DNA from: Lacticaseibacillus nasuensis JCM 17158
Lineage (GTDB): Bacteria > Bacillota > Bacilli > Lactobacillales > Lactobacillaceae
Direction of reading: 5' to 3'
NCBI RefSeq assembly: GCF_001434705.1
Contig: NZ_AZDJ01000003.1
Coordinates: 233,105-281,262, forward strand
DNA length: 48,158 bases
Position 1 is the first letter of the stretch; each line of letters opens with the position of its first letter. The position numbers and the translations under genes are program-made. The notes under the pieces are model-generated. The model was not told the DNA's origin. It did no database searches and worked only from the letters and a program-made list of their open reading frames with translations. This document shows, piece after piece, positions 23,032 through 32,454 of this stretch.

Positions 23032-24834
23032 TTAGCTGTGAAAAGCGCGGTCCCAAGCGGGATGGGCGAAGGTGTCGGCAGGAAAATGGTCCCCCCACAA
23101 GGCGGCCACGGCGTCTAAGGCGACGTATTGGCCGGTAGTGCGGGCCCGGGCACACCAGGTCGTTAACGCGGCGTGCGGCGAGTCACCGAGCACCACCGCC
23201 GTGGCCACCGCGGCGCCCCCTTGTTCCCAAGCCGGTGCGGTGTCTTGGTCGAGCGGGTCGCGGGCTAAGGCGGCCAGCAACTGGCTGGCTAATGCCGGGG
23301 CGGTCGTCGCGAGTCGCTTGAGGCTGGTGGCAATGGCGGCGTGGTAGAAATCACCATTGATGTCATCAGGATAATCGCGGCACCGGCGCGCCACCCGGTC
23401 GCAAAACAGCGGCAGGTCGCTGGCCGCCAGCCACTCGGCGAGATACTTGATGGTGAGGCCTTCTTGAACGCCCCAGCGATTAGACTGCACGAGTTGCGTA
23501 AACGCAGCCGGGGTGTGCTTGGCGAGGCCAATCGTCGGGGTCACCGCAAACTGGTCGGATAATGTGGCCTGCAGGATAAAGTCTTGCGCGGTGGCGATGG
23601 GGGTAGGTAGCGCAGCGGCATCGGTGCGGAACTGCTGATACAATTGCTCGGCCGCGGCGACCGTGGCGCAGTCGGTGATTTGGTACCAATAGCTGTACAG
23701 GCCCGGTTTGTGGCCGACGTGCTTGGCGGTGCCGCCGGCGCTCATGAGCAGCGTTTGCGGCAGCAACGCGAGCTCGGCGCTGACTTGGGTCATGGCCCCA
23801 AAGCCTAACTGCGATTGGCCGTTCATATAGCGCCGCAACGTACTGGGGTCGCGATCACTGGGCAGGTCTTCCGGCGTGACCCCAAACAGGCGCAGCCGCT
23901 GGGCCAAGACCCCGCCGGCAGTCTGACTGGTGTTCAGCGTGCCGAAGTGATCGACCAACGCCGGGTTGTGGGCGGGTTGCGCGGCTTGGGCGTGGGCATA
24001 AAGCGCCGCGTAGTAGGTGGCAGCGGTGAGGTGGCCCACGGCGCGCTCGGCGTCGAGATAAGCCGTCACCGCCGCCGCGTGGGCCGGCGTCGGGGCCTGG
24101 ACCCAGGTGGCCAAGCGCTGGGCGAAGCGCCAGCGCGGTAGGGTGTCCCGGTAAGCGTTGAGGTGACCGTGAGCCGCCAACTCTGCCGTAAGTTCGGCTT
24201 GGTGCGCAGTGAGAAAATCGGTGTCGCGGTTGGCCGCGGCGCTGAGCCAATAATCGATCAGCAACACGCCGCGGTAGTCTTTGCGCAAGTTGTGGCTCAT
24301 GCGCTCGGAGCGCTGCCACAAGATTTCTAGCAACTCGTGGCTGGCCGGCGCAATCAGCGCGGCGCGGATGCCTTCCTCCAGGGGCGTCAGGTTTTCCGGT
24401 ACGACGAGAAAATCGGCGAGGCGCTGCTCGGCGGCGAGGCTCAGGCGAAACGTCGGCTCTGCCCAGTGCAAGGCCGCGGCAAACCACGCGTCCGCCAAGG
24501 TGGTCAAGCCGCTGGGCGTTGGGTGCGCCGCGGCAAATGCGCGCTGGCGTTTCAGGAGGGCGGCTTGCGCCTGGCCTTCGACTAGGCCGCGGGCCATGAA
24601 GGGAAAAATCTCAGGCGCCTCCGTTAACAGCGGCAGAAAGTCTTGCGGCTCCAGGCCCAGCGCATCAATCAGCCGTTGCGCTTTGGCGGCACTGATGTCT
24701 TGGTTGCCGCGTTCAAAGCGCGATAACGTCGCCGGTGAAAAGCTGCTGGCCGCCGCCGTGAGCGCCACGCCGCGACCGCTGCGAAACTCATGGAAGAACT
24801 GCCCGAGCCGGGCCAAACCGATTGGAATTGTCAT
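23032..24834 (-). CDS. Rgg/XRE-type regulator with duplicated HTH region, 600 aa
   Basis: The N-terminus (about 5-65) is an Rgg-like HTH: LGQFFHEFRSGRGVALTAAA, FSPATLSRFERGNQDIS. A helical TPR-like region follows. A second, weaker HTH-like segment lies near residues 310-365 (LFGVTPEDL, DPSTLRRYMNGQSQLGFGAMTQV), again followed by about 230 helical residues. Rgg proteins usually have about 290 residues, so 600 looks like an internal duplication or fusion of two. ATG 24834 follows GAGGTG. It sits alone and antisense inside the conserved ychF-guaB block. No peptide pheromone gene is obvious beside it. Confidence 0.75.
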   Translation of the reverse strand: MTIPIGLARLGQFFHEFRSGRGVALTAAASSFSPATLSRFERGNQDISAAKAQRLIDALGLEPQDFLPLLTEAPEIFPFMARGLVEGQAQAALLKRQRAFAAAHPTPSGLTTLADAWFAAALHWAEPTFRLSLAAEQRLADFLVVPENLTPLEEGIRAALIAPASHELLEILWQRSERMSHNLRKDYRGVLLIDYWLSAAANRDTDFLTAHQAELTAELAAHGHLNAYRDTLPRWRFAQRLATWVQAPTPAHAAAVTAYLDAERAVGHLTAATYYAALYAHAQAAQPAHNPALVDHFGTLNTSQTAGGVLAQRLRLFGVTPEDLPSDRDPSTLRRYMNGQSQLGFGAMTQVSAELALLPQTLLMSAGGTAKHVGHKPGLYSYWYQITDCATVAAAEQLYQQFRTDAAALPTPIATAQDFILQATLSDQFAVTPTIGLAKHTPAAFTQLVQSNRWGVQEGLTIKYLAEWLAASDLPLFCDRVARRCRDYPDDINGDFYHAAIATSLKRLATTAPALASQLLAALARDPLDQDTAPAWEQGGAAVATAVVLGDSPHAALTTWCARARTTGQYVALDAVAALWGDHFPADTFAHPAWDRAFHS

Positions 24835-24929
24835 GTGCACACCTCGCGAAGTTAATGGCCCTATCATCGCGCAGACCGGTGGCGGGTTCAAGACTGGCAA
24901 AACACGAATGAGAGTGTGCTCATTTTAGT

Positions 24930-24958
24930 TTGACGCTAGGGAGTTGGCATGCTAATCT
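24930..24958 (+). promoter_or_regulatory. guaB promoter
   Basis: TTGACG (24930-24935), a 17-nt spacer and TAATCT (24953-24958), about 35 nt before the GTG start. The leader is too short for a purine riboswitch. Confidence 0.75.
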
Positions 24959-24977
24959 AGTCAACAACAAAATTTGA

Positions 24978-26480
<1,503 letters not shown>

Positions 26481-26490
26481 TGACTGTGTG

Positions 26491-26525
26491 CGCGGCTGGG
26501 CCATTGACCCGGCCGCGTTTTTTTG
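26491..26525 (+). terminator. guaB terminator
   Basis: CGCGGCTGGG / CCCGGCCGCG stem, loop CCATTGA, then TTTTTTT. Confidence 0.92.
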
Positions 26526-26648
26526 GTGGCTGACCACAACTTGCCCGGTTTAGCAGGACCAGCGGCTGGCTTACTGAAACTCTCCGGCACGACCCCACCT
26601 TTTTCTGGTATGCTGGTCTACATGCACCATCAGGAGGAAGAATTCATC

Positions 26649-27395
26649 ATGAAGAAAGCACTCATCTCTGCCTTGGCCGCGTTGGCCTTGGTGATCACCG
26701 GTTGCGGCACGAGCCAAACCGGCAAATCGGCGCAGGCCGGCCCGGATATCGCCAAGATCGTGAAGGCCTCCGCCACTGCCCAAGCCCAACAGAAAAATAC
26801 GCACATGCAGATGGCCACCACGATGAAGGCGGACTCGGAAACCATGCACGTGGATATGAACGCTGATTTTGTCATGAAGCCACTGCAGATGCTTGGCGAG
26901 TATCGGGTCACCGGCGCCGGGCAGGACAAGACGCTGTCGCTGTACCTGGACGAGCAGAAGACTTACGTGAAGACCGGCACGCAATGGGTCGACGGCACCG
27001 CCGTGATGCAGCAGCTGATTAATCCCGCCAGTTTTAAGTCTCAACTCAACGGGGGGCAAATCAAGTCTATTTCGAGCACTGCATTGAAGCAGGCCAAGTT
27101 GAAGCGGACCAAGACCACGGACACGGTGACGATGCACTTCACCGGCAAACAAGCCCAAGCCATCATGAAGCAAGGCAAAAAGGCGCTGGCCAATAACCAA
27201 GTCAACGCGCTGATGAAAGACGCGAAGTTCAAAACGGTCGACTATCAACTCGTCATCGATCGCGCCACCAAGCTCCCGCAGAAATTCGTGATGGGCCTGT
27301 CGCTGACCTACCAAGGCAAACCGGCTGATGAGCAGATGGCCATAACTTATTCCAACTGGGGTAAGGTAACCGTCACTGCTCCAACGATTGATTAA
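26649..27395 (+). CDS. Lipoprotein of the DUF6612-like type, paralogue 1
   Basis: A 248-residue predicted lipoprotein. The signal peptide ends in the lipobox ITGC (Cys about 20). The mature part begins with a GTSQTGKSAQ linker and a domain with HMQMATTMKAD, MKPLQMLGEYRVTGAG, LYLDEQKTYVKTGTQWVD and YQLVIDRATKLPQKF. This is the layout of half-barrel lipoproteins that may bind lipids. AGGAGGAAG lies 11 nt before the ATG, a rather long spacing. A close paralogue follows, each with a nearly identical terminator. Function unknown. Confidence 0.8.
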   Translation: MKKALISALAALALVITGCGTSQTGKSAQAGPDIAKIVKASATAQAQQKNTHMQMATTMKADSETMHVDMNADFVMKPLQMLGEYRVTGAGQDKTLSLYLDEQKTYVKTGTQWVDGTAVMQQLINPASFKSQLNGGQIKSISSTALKQAKLKRTKTTDTVTMHFTGKQAQAIMKQGKKALANNQVNALMKDAKFKTVDYQLVIDRATKLPQKFVMGLSLTYQGKPADEQMAITYSNWGKVTVTAPTID

Positions 27396-27400
27396 CCATG

Positions 27401-27426
27401 AAATCCCGCTATTGGTGGGATTTTTT
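27401..27426 (+). terminator. Terminator after lipoprotein 1
   Basis: AAATCCC / GGGATTT stem and T-run; very similar to the terminator after the second paralogue at 28203. Confidence 0.8.
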
Positions 27427-27451
27427 AGCTGAGATTGGGAGGAGCATTGTG

Positions 27452-28195
27452 ATGAAGAAAGTGTTATTGACGGTATTGGCCGCCTTGGCCGTGGTCAGCA
27501 CGGGCTGCCACAGCGGCAACTCCGCCAAGCCCACCAAGCCGGCCGGGCCGAACATCGCCAAGCTGGTTCAGGCCGCCACGGCTGCCCAGGTGAAGCAAAA
27601 GAGTGTCCACATGGCCGTCACGACCATGGTTAGCACTGCCTCACAAACCACGCACGCTGATCTGGATGCCGATTTCATCATGAAGCCGCTACAGATGCGC
27701 GGCACGTCGCAGGTCACCGGGCAGACGCAGCCCAAGCCTGTGGAGCTCTATTACGATGCGAAGCACAGCTACTTGAAGGTGGGGGATCACTGGATCGATG
27801 CCTCCAAGTCGATGACAGCCATGGCCAACCCCGCCGGTTTTGCCGGGCAACTGCGTGGCGATCAGATCAAGGCGATTCCGCAGTCGGCGCTGAAACAGGC
27901 TAAGTTGAAGCGGACCAAAACCACCGACACGGTGACGATGGGCTTCACCGGCAAGCACGCCAAGGCCATCTGGACGCAAGGACAACAGGCGCAATCCGGC
28001 AGTGATTCGCAGTTAAAGCAGACCAGCATTAAAAAGCTGCACTATCAACTCGTCATCGACCGCGCCAGTCAGCTGCCGCAACAATACCAGCTGCGCATCA
28101 CCGTGAAGCGCCAAGGGCAAACGATTGATGAACTGATCACCATCACGTATACCAAGTGGGGCAAGATCACGATTACCACGCCAGACTTGAAGTAG
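27452..28195 (+). CDS. Lipoprotein of the DUF6612-like type, paralogue 2
   Basis: A 247-residue paralogue of the preceding gene. Lipobox STGC, then HSGNSAKPTKPAG. Shared landmarks are MKPLQM, LKQAKLKRTKTTDTVTM, FTGK and YQLVIDRA. The identical KQAKLKRTKTTDTVTM block suggests a recent duplication or conversion. GGGAGGAG lies 7 nt before the ATG at 27452. Both proteins should be lipid-anchored outside the membrane. The downstream two-component system and DacA also act at the envelope, but no functional link is shown. Confidence 0.8.
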   Translation: MKKVLLTVLAALAVVSTGCHSGNSAKPTKPAGPNIAKLVQAATAAQVKQKSVHMAVTTMVSTASQTTHADLDADFIMKPLQMRGTSQVTGQTQPKPVELYYDAKHSYLKVGDHWIDASKSMTAMANPAGFAGQLRGDQIKAIPQSALKQAKLKRTKTTDTVTMGFTGKHAKAIWTQGQQAQSGSDSQLKQTSIKKLHYQLVIDRASQLPQQYQLRITVKRQGQTIDELITITYTKWGKITITTPDLK

Positions 28196-28202
28196 CCTCA
28201 TC

Positions 28203-28227
28203 ATCCCGCCTCTGGTGGGATTTTTTT
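28203..28227 (+). terminator. Terminator after lipoprotein 2
   Basis: ATCCC / GGGAT stem with GCCTCTGGT loop and seven T's, nearly the same as at 27401. Confidence 0.8.
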
Positions 28228-28288
28228 GGGTCAAATTTTGAAGATTCTGCGTAATTGCGGCGGGGTCAACGCCGGGGCTTGGCGGGGC

Positions 28289-28297
28289 TGGTACAAT
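28289..28297 (+). promoter_or_regulatory. Extended -10 promoter of the repeat leader and response regulator
   Basis: TGGTACAAT (TG 28289-28290, TACAAT 28292-28297) without a good -35. Transcription would start near 28304, so the three repeat copies would lie in a leader of about 440 nt. Confidence 0.5.
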
Positions 28298-28329
28298 GAA
28301 GGGGCAAAGAGCACGAATGGTGGGTTTAG

Positions 28330-28357
28330 GGTTCGCTTAAGGGCTCGCTCACAACTT
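28330..28357 (+). repeat. Truncated right end of a structured repeat element
   Basis: TTAAGGGCTCGCTCACAACTT is the right terminus of the element (compare TTAACCGGGCTCGCTCACAACTT-type ends of the complete copies) without the rest. It marks the left border of the tandem array. Confidence 0.6.
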
Positions 28358-28482
28358 AATCGTGTTCGCCGGGGCAAAAGACTGCACACAAGTCCACCTG
28401 AGCACTTGAAAGGCAAAGAGCGCCTTTCAAGCACTCAGGCGACGCTTGTGCCCCGTCTTCTACCCGCCCCGGCTCACAACTT
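28358..28482 (+). repeat. Structured repeat element, copy B1
   Basis: A 125-nt unit from AATCGTGTTC to CTCACAACTT. P1 GCCGGGGC/GCCCCGGC, P2 AAAAGAC/GTCTTCT (one mismatch), P3 CACAAG/CTTGTG, P4 CCTGAG-CA-CTTGAAAGGC with its complement GCCTTTCAAG-CA-CTCAGG. Loops TGCA//CCCC and TCCA//CGACG. First of three tandem copies before the response regulator. Confidence 0.9.
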
Positions 28483-28605
28483 AATCGTGTTCGCGAAGGC
28501 AGCGGACTACACGTAGGACCACCTGAGCACCGAAGCACAAAACCCGTGCTTCAGCACTCAGGCGGCGCCTACGCTCCGTCCGCTAACCGCCTTCGCTCAC
28601 AACTT
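28483..28605 (+). repeat. Structured repeat element, copy B2
   Basis: A 123-nt unit. P1 GCGAAGGC/GCCTTCGC, P2 AGCGGAC/GTCCGCT, P3 CGTAGG/CCTACG, P4 CCTGAG...CTCAGG with a GAAGCAC/GTGCTTC upper stem. Loops TACA//CTCC and ACCA//CGGCG, bulge AACC. Every helix differs in sequence from B1 yet stays paired. Confidence 0.9.
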
Positions 28606-28728
28606 AATCGTGTTCGCGAGCCCAAGGGACTGCACACAAGTCCCCCTAGCACTCGAAAGGCAAAAAGCGCCTTTCAAGCGCTAGGCAGCGCTTGTGCTCC
28701 GTCCCTTAACCGGGCTCGCTCACAACTT
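28606..28728 (+). repeat. Structured repeat element, copy B3
   Basis: A 123-nt unit. P1 GCGAGCCC/GGGCTCGC, P2 AAGGGAC/GTCCCTT, P3 CACAAG/CTTGTG, P4 CCTAGC...GCTAGG. The right end CTCACAACTT is followed after one base by AAGGAG, the ribosome site of the response-regulator gene. Confidence 0.9.
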
Positions 28729-28745
28729 CAAGGAGATTCCCAACT

Positions 28746-29432
28746 ATGAAAATCTTGATTGTCGATGATGATAAAGAAATCGTTGAACTGCTTAGCATTT
28801 ACGTTAAAAACGAAGGCTACGAGCCGCTTCAGGCTTTGAGCGGGAAGGAGGCCATTACCAAGTTGGCCACCAACCCCGACACCGCGTTGATGATTCTCGA
28901 CATCATGATGCCGAACATGTCCGGTATCGAGGTGGTCAAGCAGGTGCGCAAGGACTCGCAGATCCCGATCCTCATCGTCAGCGCGAAGACCGGCGACATG
29001 GATAAGATTCAAGGCCTCATCACCGGGGCCGACGACTATGTCACCAAGCCCTTCAACCCGCTGGAAGTCATGGCGCGGGTCAAGAGCTTGTTGCGCCGCA
29101 GCACCAACAACGTCACCAATCCCGAACCCGACGAGCTGGAGGTCGGCCCGCTGACCATCGAGCGCGACAGCCACGAGGTCACCACCTTGACCGGCAAGCA
29201 GATTCAACTCACCGCGCTGGAATTCGGCATTTTGTACCTGCTGGCGTCGCACCCGAACCGCGTCTTCTCCGCGGATGAAATCTTCGAGCGCGTGTGGCAA
29301 CAGGAATCCATCGTGTCGGCCAAGACGGTGATGGTCCACGTCTCGCACCTGCGGGACAAAATCGAAGAGGCCACCGGAGGCGAGAAGGTCATCGAAACCG
29401 TTTGGGGCGTCGGCTATAAGGTTGAAGGATAA
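28746..29432 (+). CDS. OmpR-family response regulator
   Basis: A 228-residue regulator. The receiver has DDD at 7-9, phospho-acceptor Asp52 (LDIMMP), a Ser79-type switch residue and Lys101 (KPF). A winged-helix DNA-binding domain follows (about 130-228; LTALEFGILYLLASHPNRVFSADEIFERVW and VHVSHLRDKIE). The histidine kinase gene starts immediately after its stop and DacA overlaps the kinase, a VanRS/DacA-like layout. Three structured repeats fill its leader and end at its AAGGAG site, so expression may depend on them. Confidence 0.92.
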   Translation: MKILIVDDDKEIVELLSIYVKNEGYEPLQALSGKEAITKLATNPDTALMILDIMMPNMSGIEVVKQVRKDSQIPILIVSAKTGDMDKIQGLITGADDYVTKPFNPLEVMARVKSLLRRSTNNVTNPEPDELEVGPLTIERDSHEVTTLTGKQIQLTALEFGILYLLASHPNRVFSADEIFERVWQQESIVSAKTVMVHVSHLRDKIEEATGGEKVIETVWGVGYKVEG

Positions 29433-30587
29433 ATGGAAAAAGTACGGCTAACCGCCAAAGAGAAATCCGAGCTATGGGGCGAGGGCATCATCACGGTCAT
29501 TTTGCTGTTGATGTTGAACCTCGCCTTGGTCGTGATTCTAAAAGAGGTCACGGCGCAAAATCCGAAGCTGCAAAACGCGATTTGGGGCATCAAAAACGTG
29601 GTCGTGTTCGGCCAAGACACGCACCTGTGGAGCTGGCGCTACCCGCTGACCGGGCTGATGCTGGTGGTCGATGCGGTGGTTGTCTATTGGCGGCTGATTC
29701 GCCGCTACCACCAGATGCAGATGCGCCACGTCATCGCCGAGCTGCATTACATCGCCAGCGGTCACCTCGACCATCGCATCAATTTCGCCGTGGGCACCGA
29801 TTTGCAGAAGGTGATCAACTCGATCAACGCGCTGGTGGAATCGGCCGTGAACTCCATGGCCGAGGAGCGCCGCATCGAACAAAGCAAAGACGAGTTGATC
29901 ACCAACGTCTCCCACGACATTCGCACGCCGCTGACCAGCATCATCGGTTACCTCGGGTTAATCGAGGATGGCCAGTATAAAGGCGATGAGGAGCTGGTGA
30001 AGTACACGCACACCGCCTACATGAAGGCCAAGCAGATGAAGGTGCTGGTCGAGGACCTCTTCGAATACACCAAGGCGCGGCAAACCACGACGCCGCTGAA
30101 CGCCGTGAGTTTCAACATGGTGGCGATGCTGGAACAGCTAGCCGCCAGCTACGAGCTGGAAGCTGAGCGGGCGGACATGAGCTTTGTCGTCACCGGCAAG
30201 CCCGATCCGCTGATCATGGAGGCCGACACCGAGAAGCTCGGCCGGGTGTTCAACAACCTGATCGTCAACGCCTTGAAGTACGGCAAGGGCGGCAAGCACA
30301 TCTACCTCGACGCCGAAAAAATCGGCTCCGAAGCCGTCATCAAGGTCTCTAACGACGGGCCGCAGATTCCCAACGACTCGCTGAGCAGCCTCTTCGACCG
30401 GTTCTACCGCGTCGAGGAAAGCCGCTCGCAGGAAACCGGCGGCACCGGCCTCGGCCTCGCCATCGCCCAAAGCTTCGTCACGCTGCACGGCGGGTATATT
30501 TACGCCGACTCGACGCCGGAGCTGACTAGTTTTGTCATTCACCTGCCGTTGCAACTTGGCACCACACTGCAAAAGCCAAAGGAGTGA
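29433..30587 (+). CDS. Sensor histidine kinase, VanS-like
   Basis: A 384-residue kinase. Two membrane segments (about 18-37 and 71-87) flank an extracytoplasmic loop of about 33 residues, too small for a large ligand domain. A HAMP-like linker (about 88-145) precedes the H box with His161 (NVSHDIRTPLTSIIGYL), then N box FNNLIVNALKYGKGGKH, G1 SNDGPQIP and G2 GGTGLGLAIAQ. The ATG follows the stop of the response regulator without a gap. Its signal is probably envelope state, given the coupled carboxypeptidase gene; this is inference. Confidence 0.92.
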   Translation: MEKVRLTAKEKSELWGEGIITVILLLMLNLALVVILKEVTAQNPKLQNAIWGIKNVVVFGQDTHLWSWRYPLTGLMLVVDAVVVYWRLIRRYHQMQMRHVIAELHYIASGHLDHRINFAVGTDLQKVINSINALVESAVNSMAEERRIEQSKDELITNVSHDIRTPLTSIIGYLGLIEDGQYKGDEELVKYTHTAYMKAKQMKVLVEDLFEYTKARQTTTPLNAVSFNMVAMLEQLAASYELEAERADMSFVVTGKPDPLIMEADTEKLGRVFNNLIVNALKYGKGGKHIYLDAEKIGSEAVIKVSNDGPQIPNDSLSSLFDRFYRVEESRSQETGGTGLGLAIAQSFVTLHGGYIYADSTPELTSFVIHLPLQLGTTLQKPKE

Positions 30588-31864
30588 GCGTCATTAAGTG
30601 GAAACGATTCATCGTCGCTGCTGTCATTGCGCTGGCGACGCTGGTGGGGGTCGCCCCGCACCCCGCCCAGGCCGATACAACCATTGATGCCAAAGCGGCC
30701 ATCGCCATCGATGCGCAGTCCGGCAAGATTTTGGCGGCCAATAACGCGTCCACGCCGCTACCGATTGCGTCGATGAGCAAACTCGTCAGCATCTACCTGG
30801 TGCGCGAGGCCATCAAGGCCGGCCGCCTGCAGTGGACCGATACCGCGACGCCGGATGCCAATCTCGTCAAAATCAGTCGCAACAAGGCGTTGTCTAACGT
30901 TGCCTTGAGCGCCAACACCAAGTACACGGTGCGCACGCTGTACGAGGCGAGCCTGATCGAATCGGCCAACGCCGCGGTCATGTTGTTAGGCAATGCCGTG
31001 GCCGGCAACCAAACCAAGTTCGTCGCCATGATGAACGCCAAGCTCAAGGAATGGGGCATCACTGACGCCCACATCGTCAACGCCTCGGGGTTGGTCAACA
31101 AGGAAATCGGCCCGGACAAGCTGGCCGGCACCAGCGACACCGACGAGAACCAAATGTCGGCAAGCGATATGGCCCAAGTTGCCCAGCACCTCATCGCCGA
31201 TTTTCCCGATGTGCTGACGACCACCGCCACGCGGCAGCTGACCTTTGCCAAGGGGACGAGCGACCAAGCCGAGATGACGAGCTGGAACCTCTTGTTGAAG
31301 GGGCAAAAGGACTACGAGGCTGACCTCCCTGTCGACGGGTTGAAAACCGGCACCGGGGACAAGGCCGGCGACTGTTTTGTCGGCACGGTGAACAAGGCGG
31401 GCATGCGGGTGATTACCGTGGTGATGCACGCCAATGGCAAGCAAAGCGACCGCCGGTTCATTCAAACTGCGAAGTTGATGAAGCAGGTGTACGCCGATTG
31501 GCACGCCATCACCATTCCGGCCGGGACTCGCATCAGTGGCGTCAAAACGGCGAAGCTGGTCCGCGGCACGATCACGCGCGTGCCGGTCGCAACCATGGCG
31601 GCAACGCGCGTGGTAGTGCCAACGGCCGTGACCGCGCAAACCGTCCTTGGCCAGTGGGTGCAGCGCCACGCGTTAAGCGCGCCGCTTGCCCGCGGCACGG
31701 TTGCCGGCGCCATCAGCTTGGCGGCTGACGGCGAGGCGCGCGGCTATGTGGGGGCGAACCAGGCGCCACGCGTGGCCGTGCAAACCACCCGGCGCGTCAA
31801 GAAGGGCAATCTCTTCGTCTTGATCTGGCGCGGCGTGCAGGAATACTTCGGCGACTTGTTCTAA
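30584..31864 (+). CDS. D-alanyl-D-alanine carboxypeptidase (PBP5/DacA type)
   Basis: A 426-residue secreted penicillin-binding carboxypeptidase that trims the terminal D-Ala of muropeptides. Signal peptide to about Ala30 (AHPAQA). Catalytic motifs: Ser63-Met-Ser-Lys66, Ser127-Ala-Asn129 and Lys254-Thr-Gly. A C-terminal beta domain and an amphipathic tail (NLFVLIWRGVQEYFGDLF) that may tether it to the membrane. The start is uncertain: GTG 30584 lies on the AAAGGAG site itself, while an in-frame ATT at 30593 has an ideal 8-nt spacing. It overlaps the kinase gene and is likely co-regulated with it. Confidence 0.9.
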   Translation: MSVIKWKRFIVAAVIALATLVGVAPHPAQADTTIDAKAAIAIDAQSGKILAANNASTPLPIASMSKLVSIYLVREAIKAGRLQWTDTATPDANLVKISRNKALSNVALSANTKYTVRTLYEASLIESANAAVMLLGNAVAGNQTKFVAMMNAKLKEWGITDAHIVNASGLVNKEIGPDKLAGTSDTDENQMSASDMAQVAQHLIADFPDVLTTTATRQLTFAKGTSDQAEMTSWNLLLKGQKDYEADLPVDGLKTGTGDKAGDCFVGTVNKAGMRVITVVMHANGKQSDRRFIQTAKLMKQVYADWHAITIPAGTRISGVKTAKLVRGTITRVPVATMAATRVVVPTAVTAQTVLGQWVQRHALSAPLARGTVAGAISLAADGEARGYVGANQAPRVAVQTTRRVKKGNLFVLIWRGVQEYFGDLF

Positions 31865-31870
31865 CAGAGG

Positions 31871-31900
31871 CATCCGCACCGCGGTGGTGGGGATGTTTTT
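31871..31900 (+). terminator. Terminator after dacA
   Basis: CATCC-GCACC / GGTGG-GGATG imperfect stem followed by TTTTT. Confidence 0.8.
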
Positions 31901-31939
31901 CGATTCTGAGGCGAATTCACACGGGGGAGGTGTGGTGGC

Positions 31940-32401
31940 ATGGTGACCTATTTTCCGATTACGCAAGCCGGTCGTGACCACTTGCAGGCGGAGGTTGAAC
32001 AATTAAAGCACGACCGGCCGCAGTATATTCAGCGGCTGGCCGCGGCCGCCGCCCTCGGGGACCGCTCGGAGAACGCGGAATATAGCGCGGCCAAGCGCGA
32101 CTTGCGCCAGCTGGAAGGGCGACTGCGGTATCTGGACAAGCTGCTGCGCTATGGCCAGCCGGTGCCGGCTCCGGCAGGCGACGTGGCGGCAATCGGCACC
32201 ACGATTACCGTCAGCTTTGGGCCCGGCGATGAGGGCACTTACCGCCTGGTGGGCCCGGTGGAGGCCAGCATGGCGCCGAGTAATTTGGCCAGTGATTCGC
32301 CGCTGGGGCAGGCGCTGCTGGAGCACGCCGCCGGGGACACGGTGGTTGTGCACGCGCCGGCCGGTGATTACTCGGTCACCATCGTCGCGGTGAGACGTTA
32401 A
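31940..32401 (+). CDS. GreA/GreB family elongation factor paralogue
   Basis: A 153-residue Gre factor that inserts a coiled coil into the RNA polymerase secondary channel to rescue arrested complexes. The tip acids Asp41 and Glu44 are present in LGDRSENAEYSAAKRD, at the same positions as in E. coli GreA. A C-terminal FKBP-like domain with SPLGQALL and GDTVVVHAPAGDYSVTI follows. GGGGGAGGTG precedes the ATG. It may be a second Gre protein, as the main greA normally lies elsewhere; that cannot be checked here. Single gene before the murE promoter. Confidence 0.88.
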   Translation: MVTYFPITQAGRDHLQAEVEQLKHDRPQYIQRLAAAAALGDRSENAEYSAAKRDLRQLEGRLRYLDKLLRYGQPVPAPAGDVAAIGTTITVSFGPGDEGTYRLVGPVEASMAPSNLASDSPLGQALLEHAAGDTVVVHAPAGDYSVTIVAVRR

Positions 32402-32406
32402 CGCTA

Positions 32407-32415
32407 TGCTATAAT
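32407..32415 (+). promoter_or_regulatory. Extended -10 promoter of murE
   Basis: TGCTATAAT with a consensus TATAAT at 32410-32415; no good -35. GGAGGAG precedes the ATG at 32455. Confidence 0.65.
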
Positions 32416-32454
32416 TGAATTGATTTTGCGTCGGCTAACCCGGAGGAGATTACA

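Noticed and set aside
28358-28728. CRISPR array
   Set aside because: Units are 123-125 nt, contiguous without spacers, differ in every helix, and no cas genes are near.
28226-28749. Short open frames across the repeat array
   Set aside because: They follow the repeat period, change frame between units, and lack ribosome sites; the region behaves as structured non-coding DNA.
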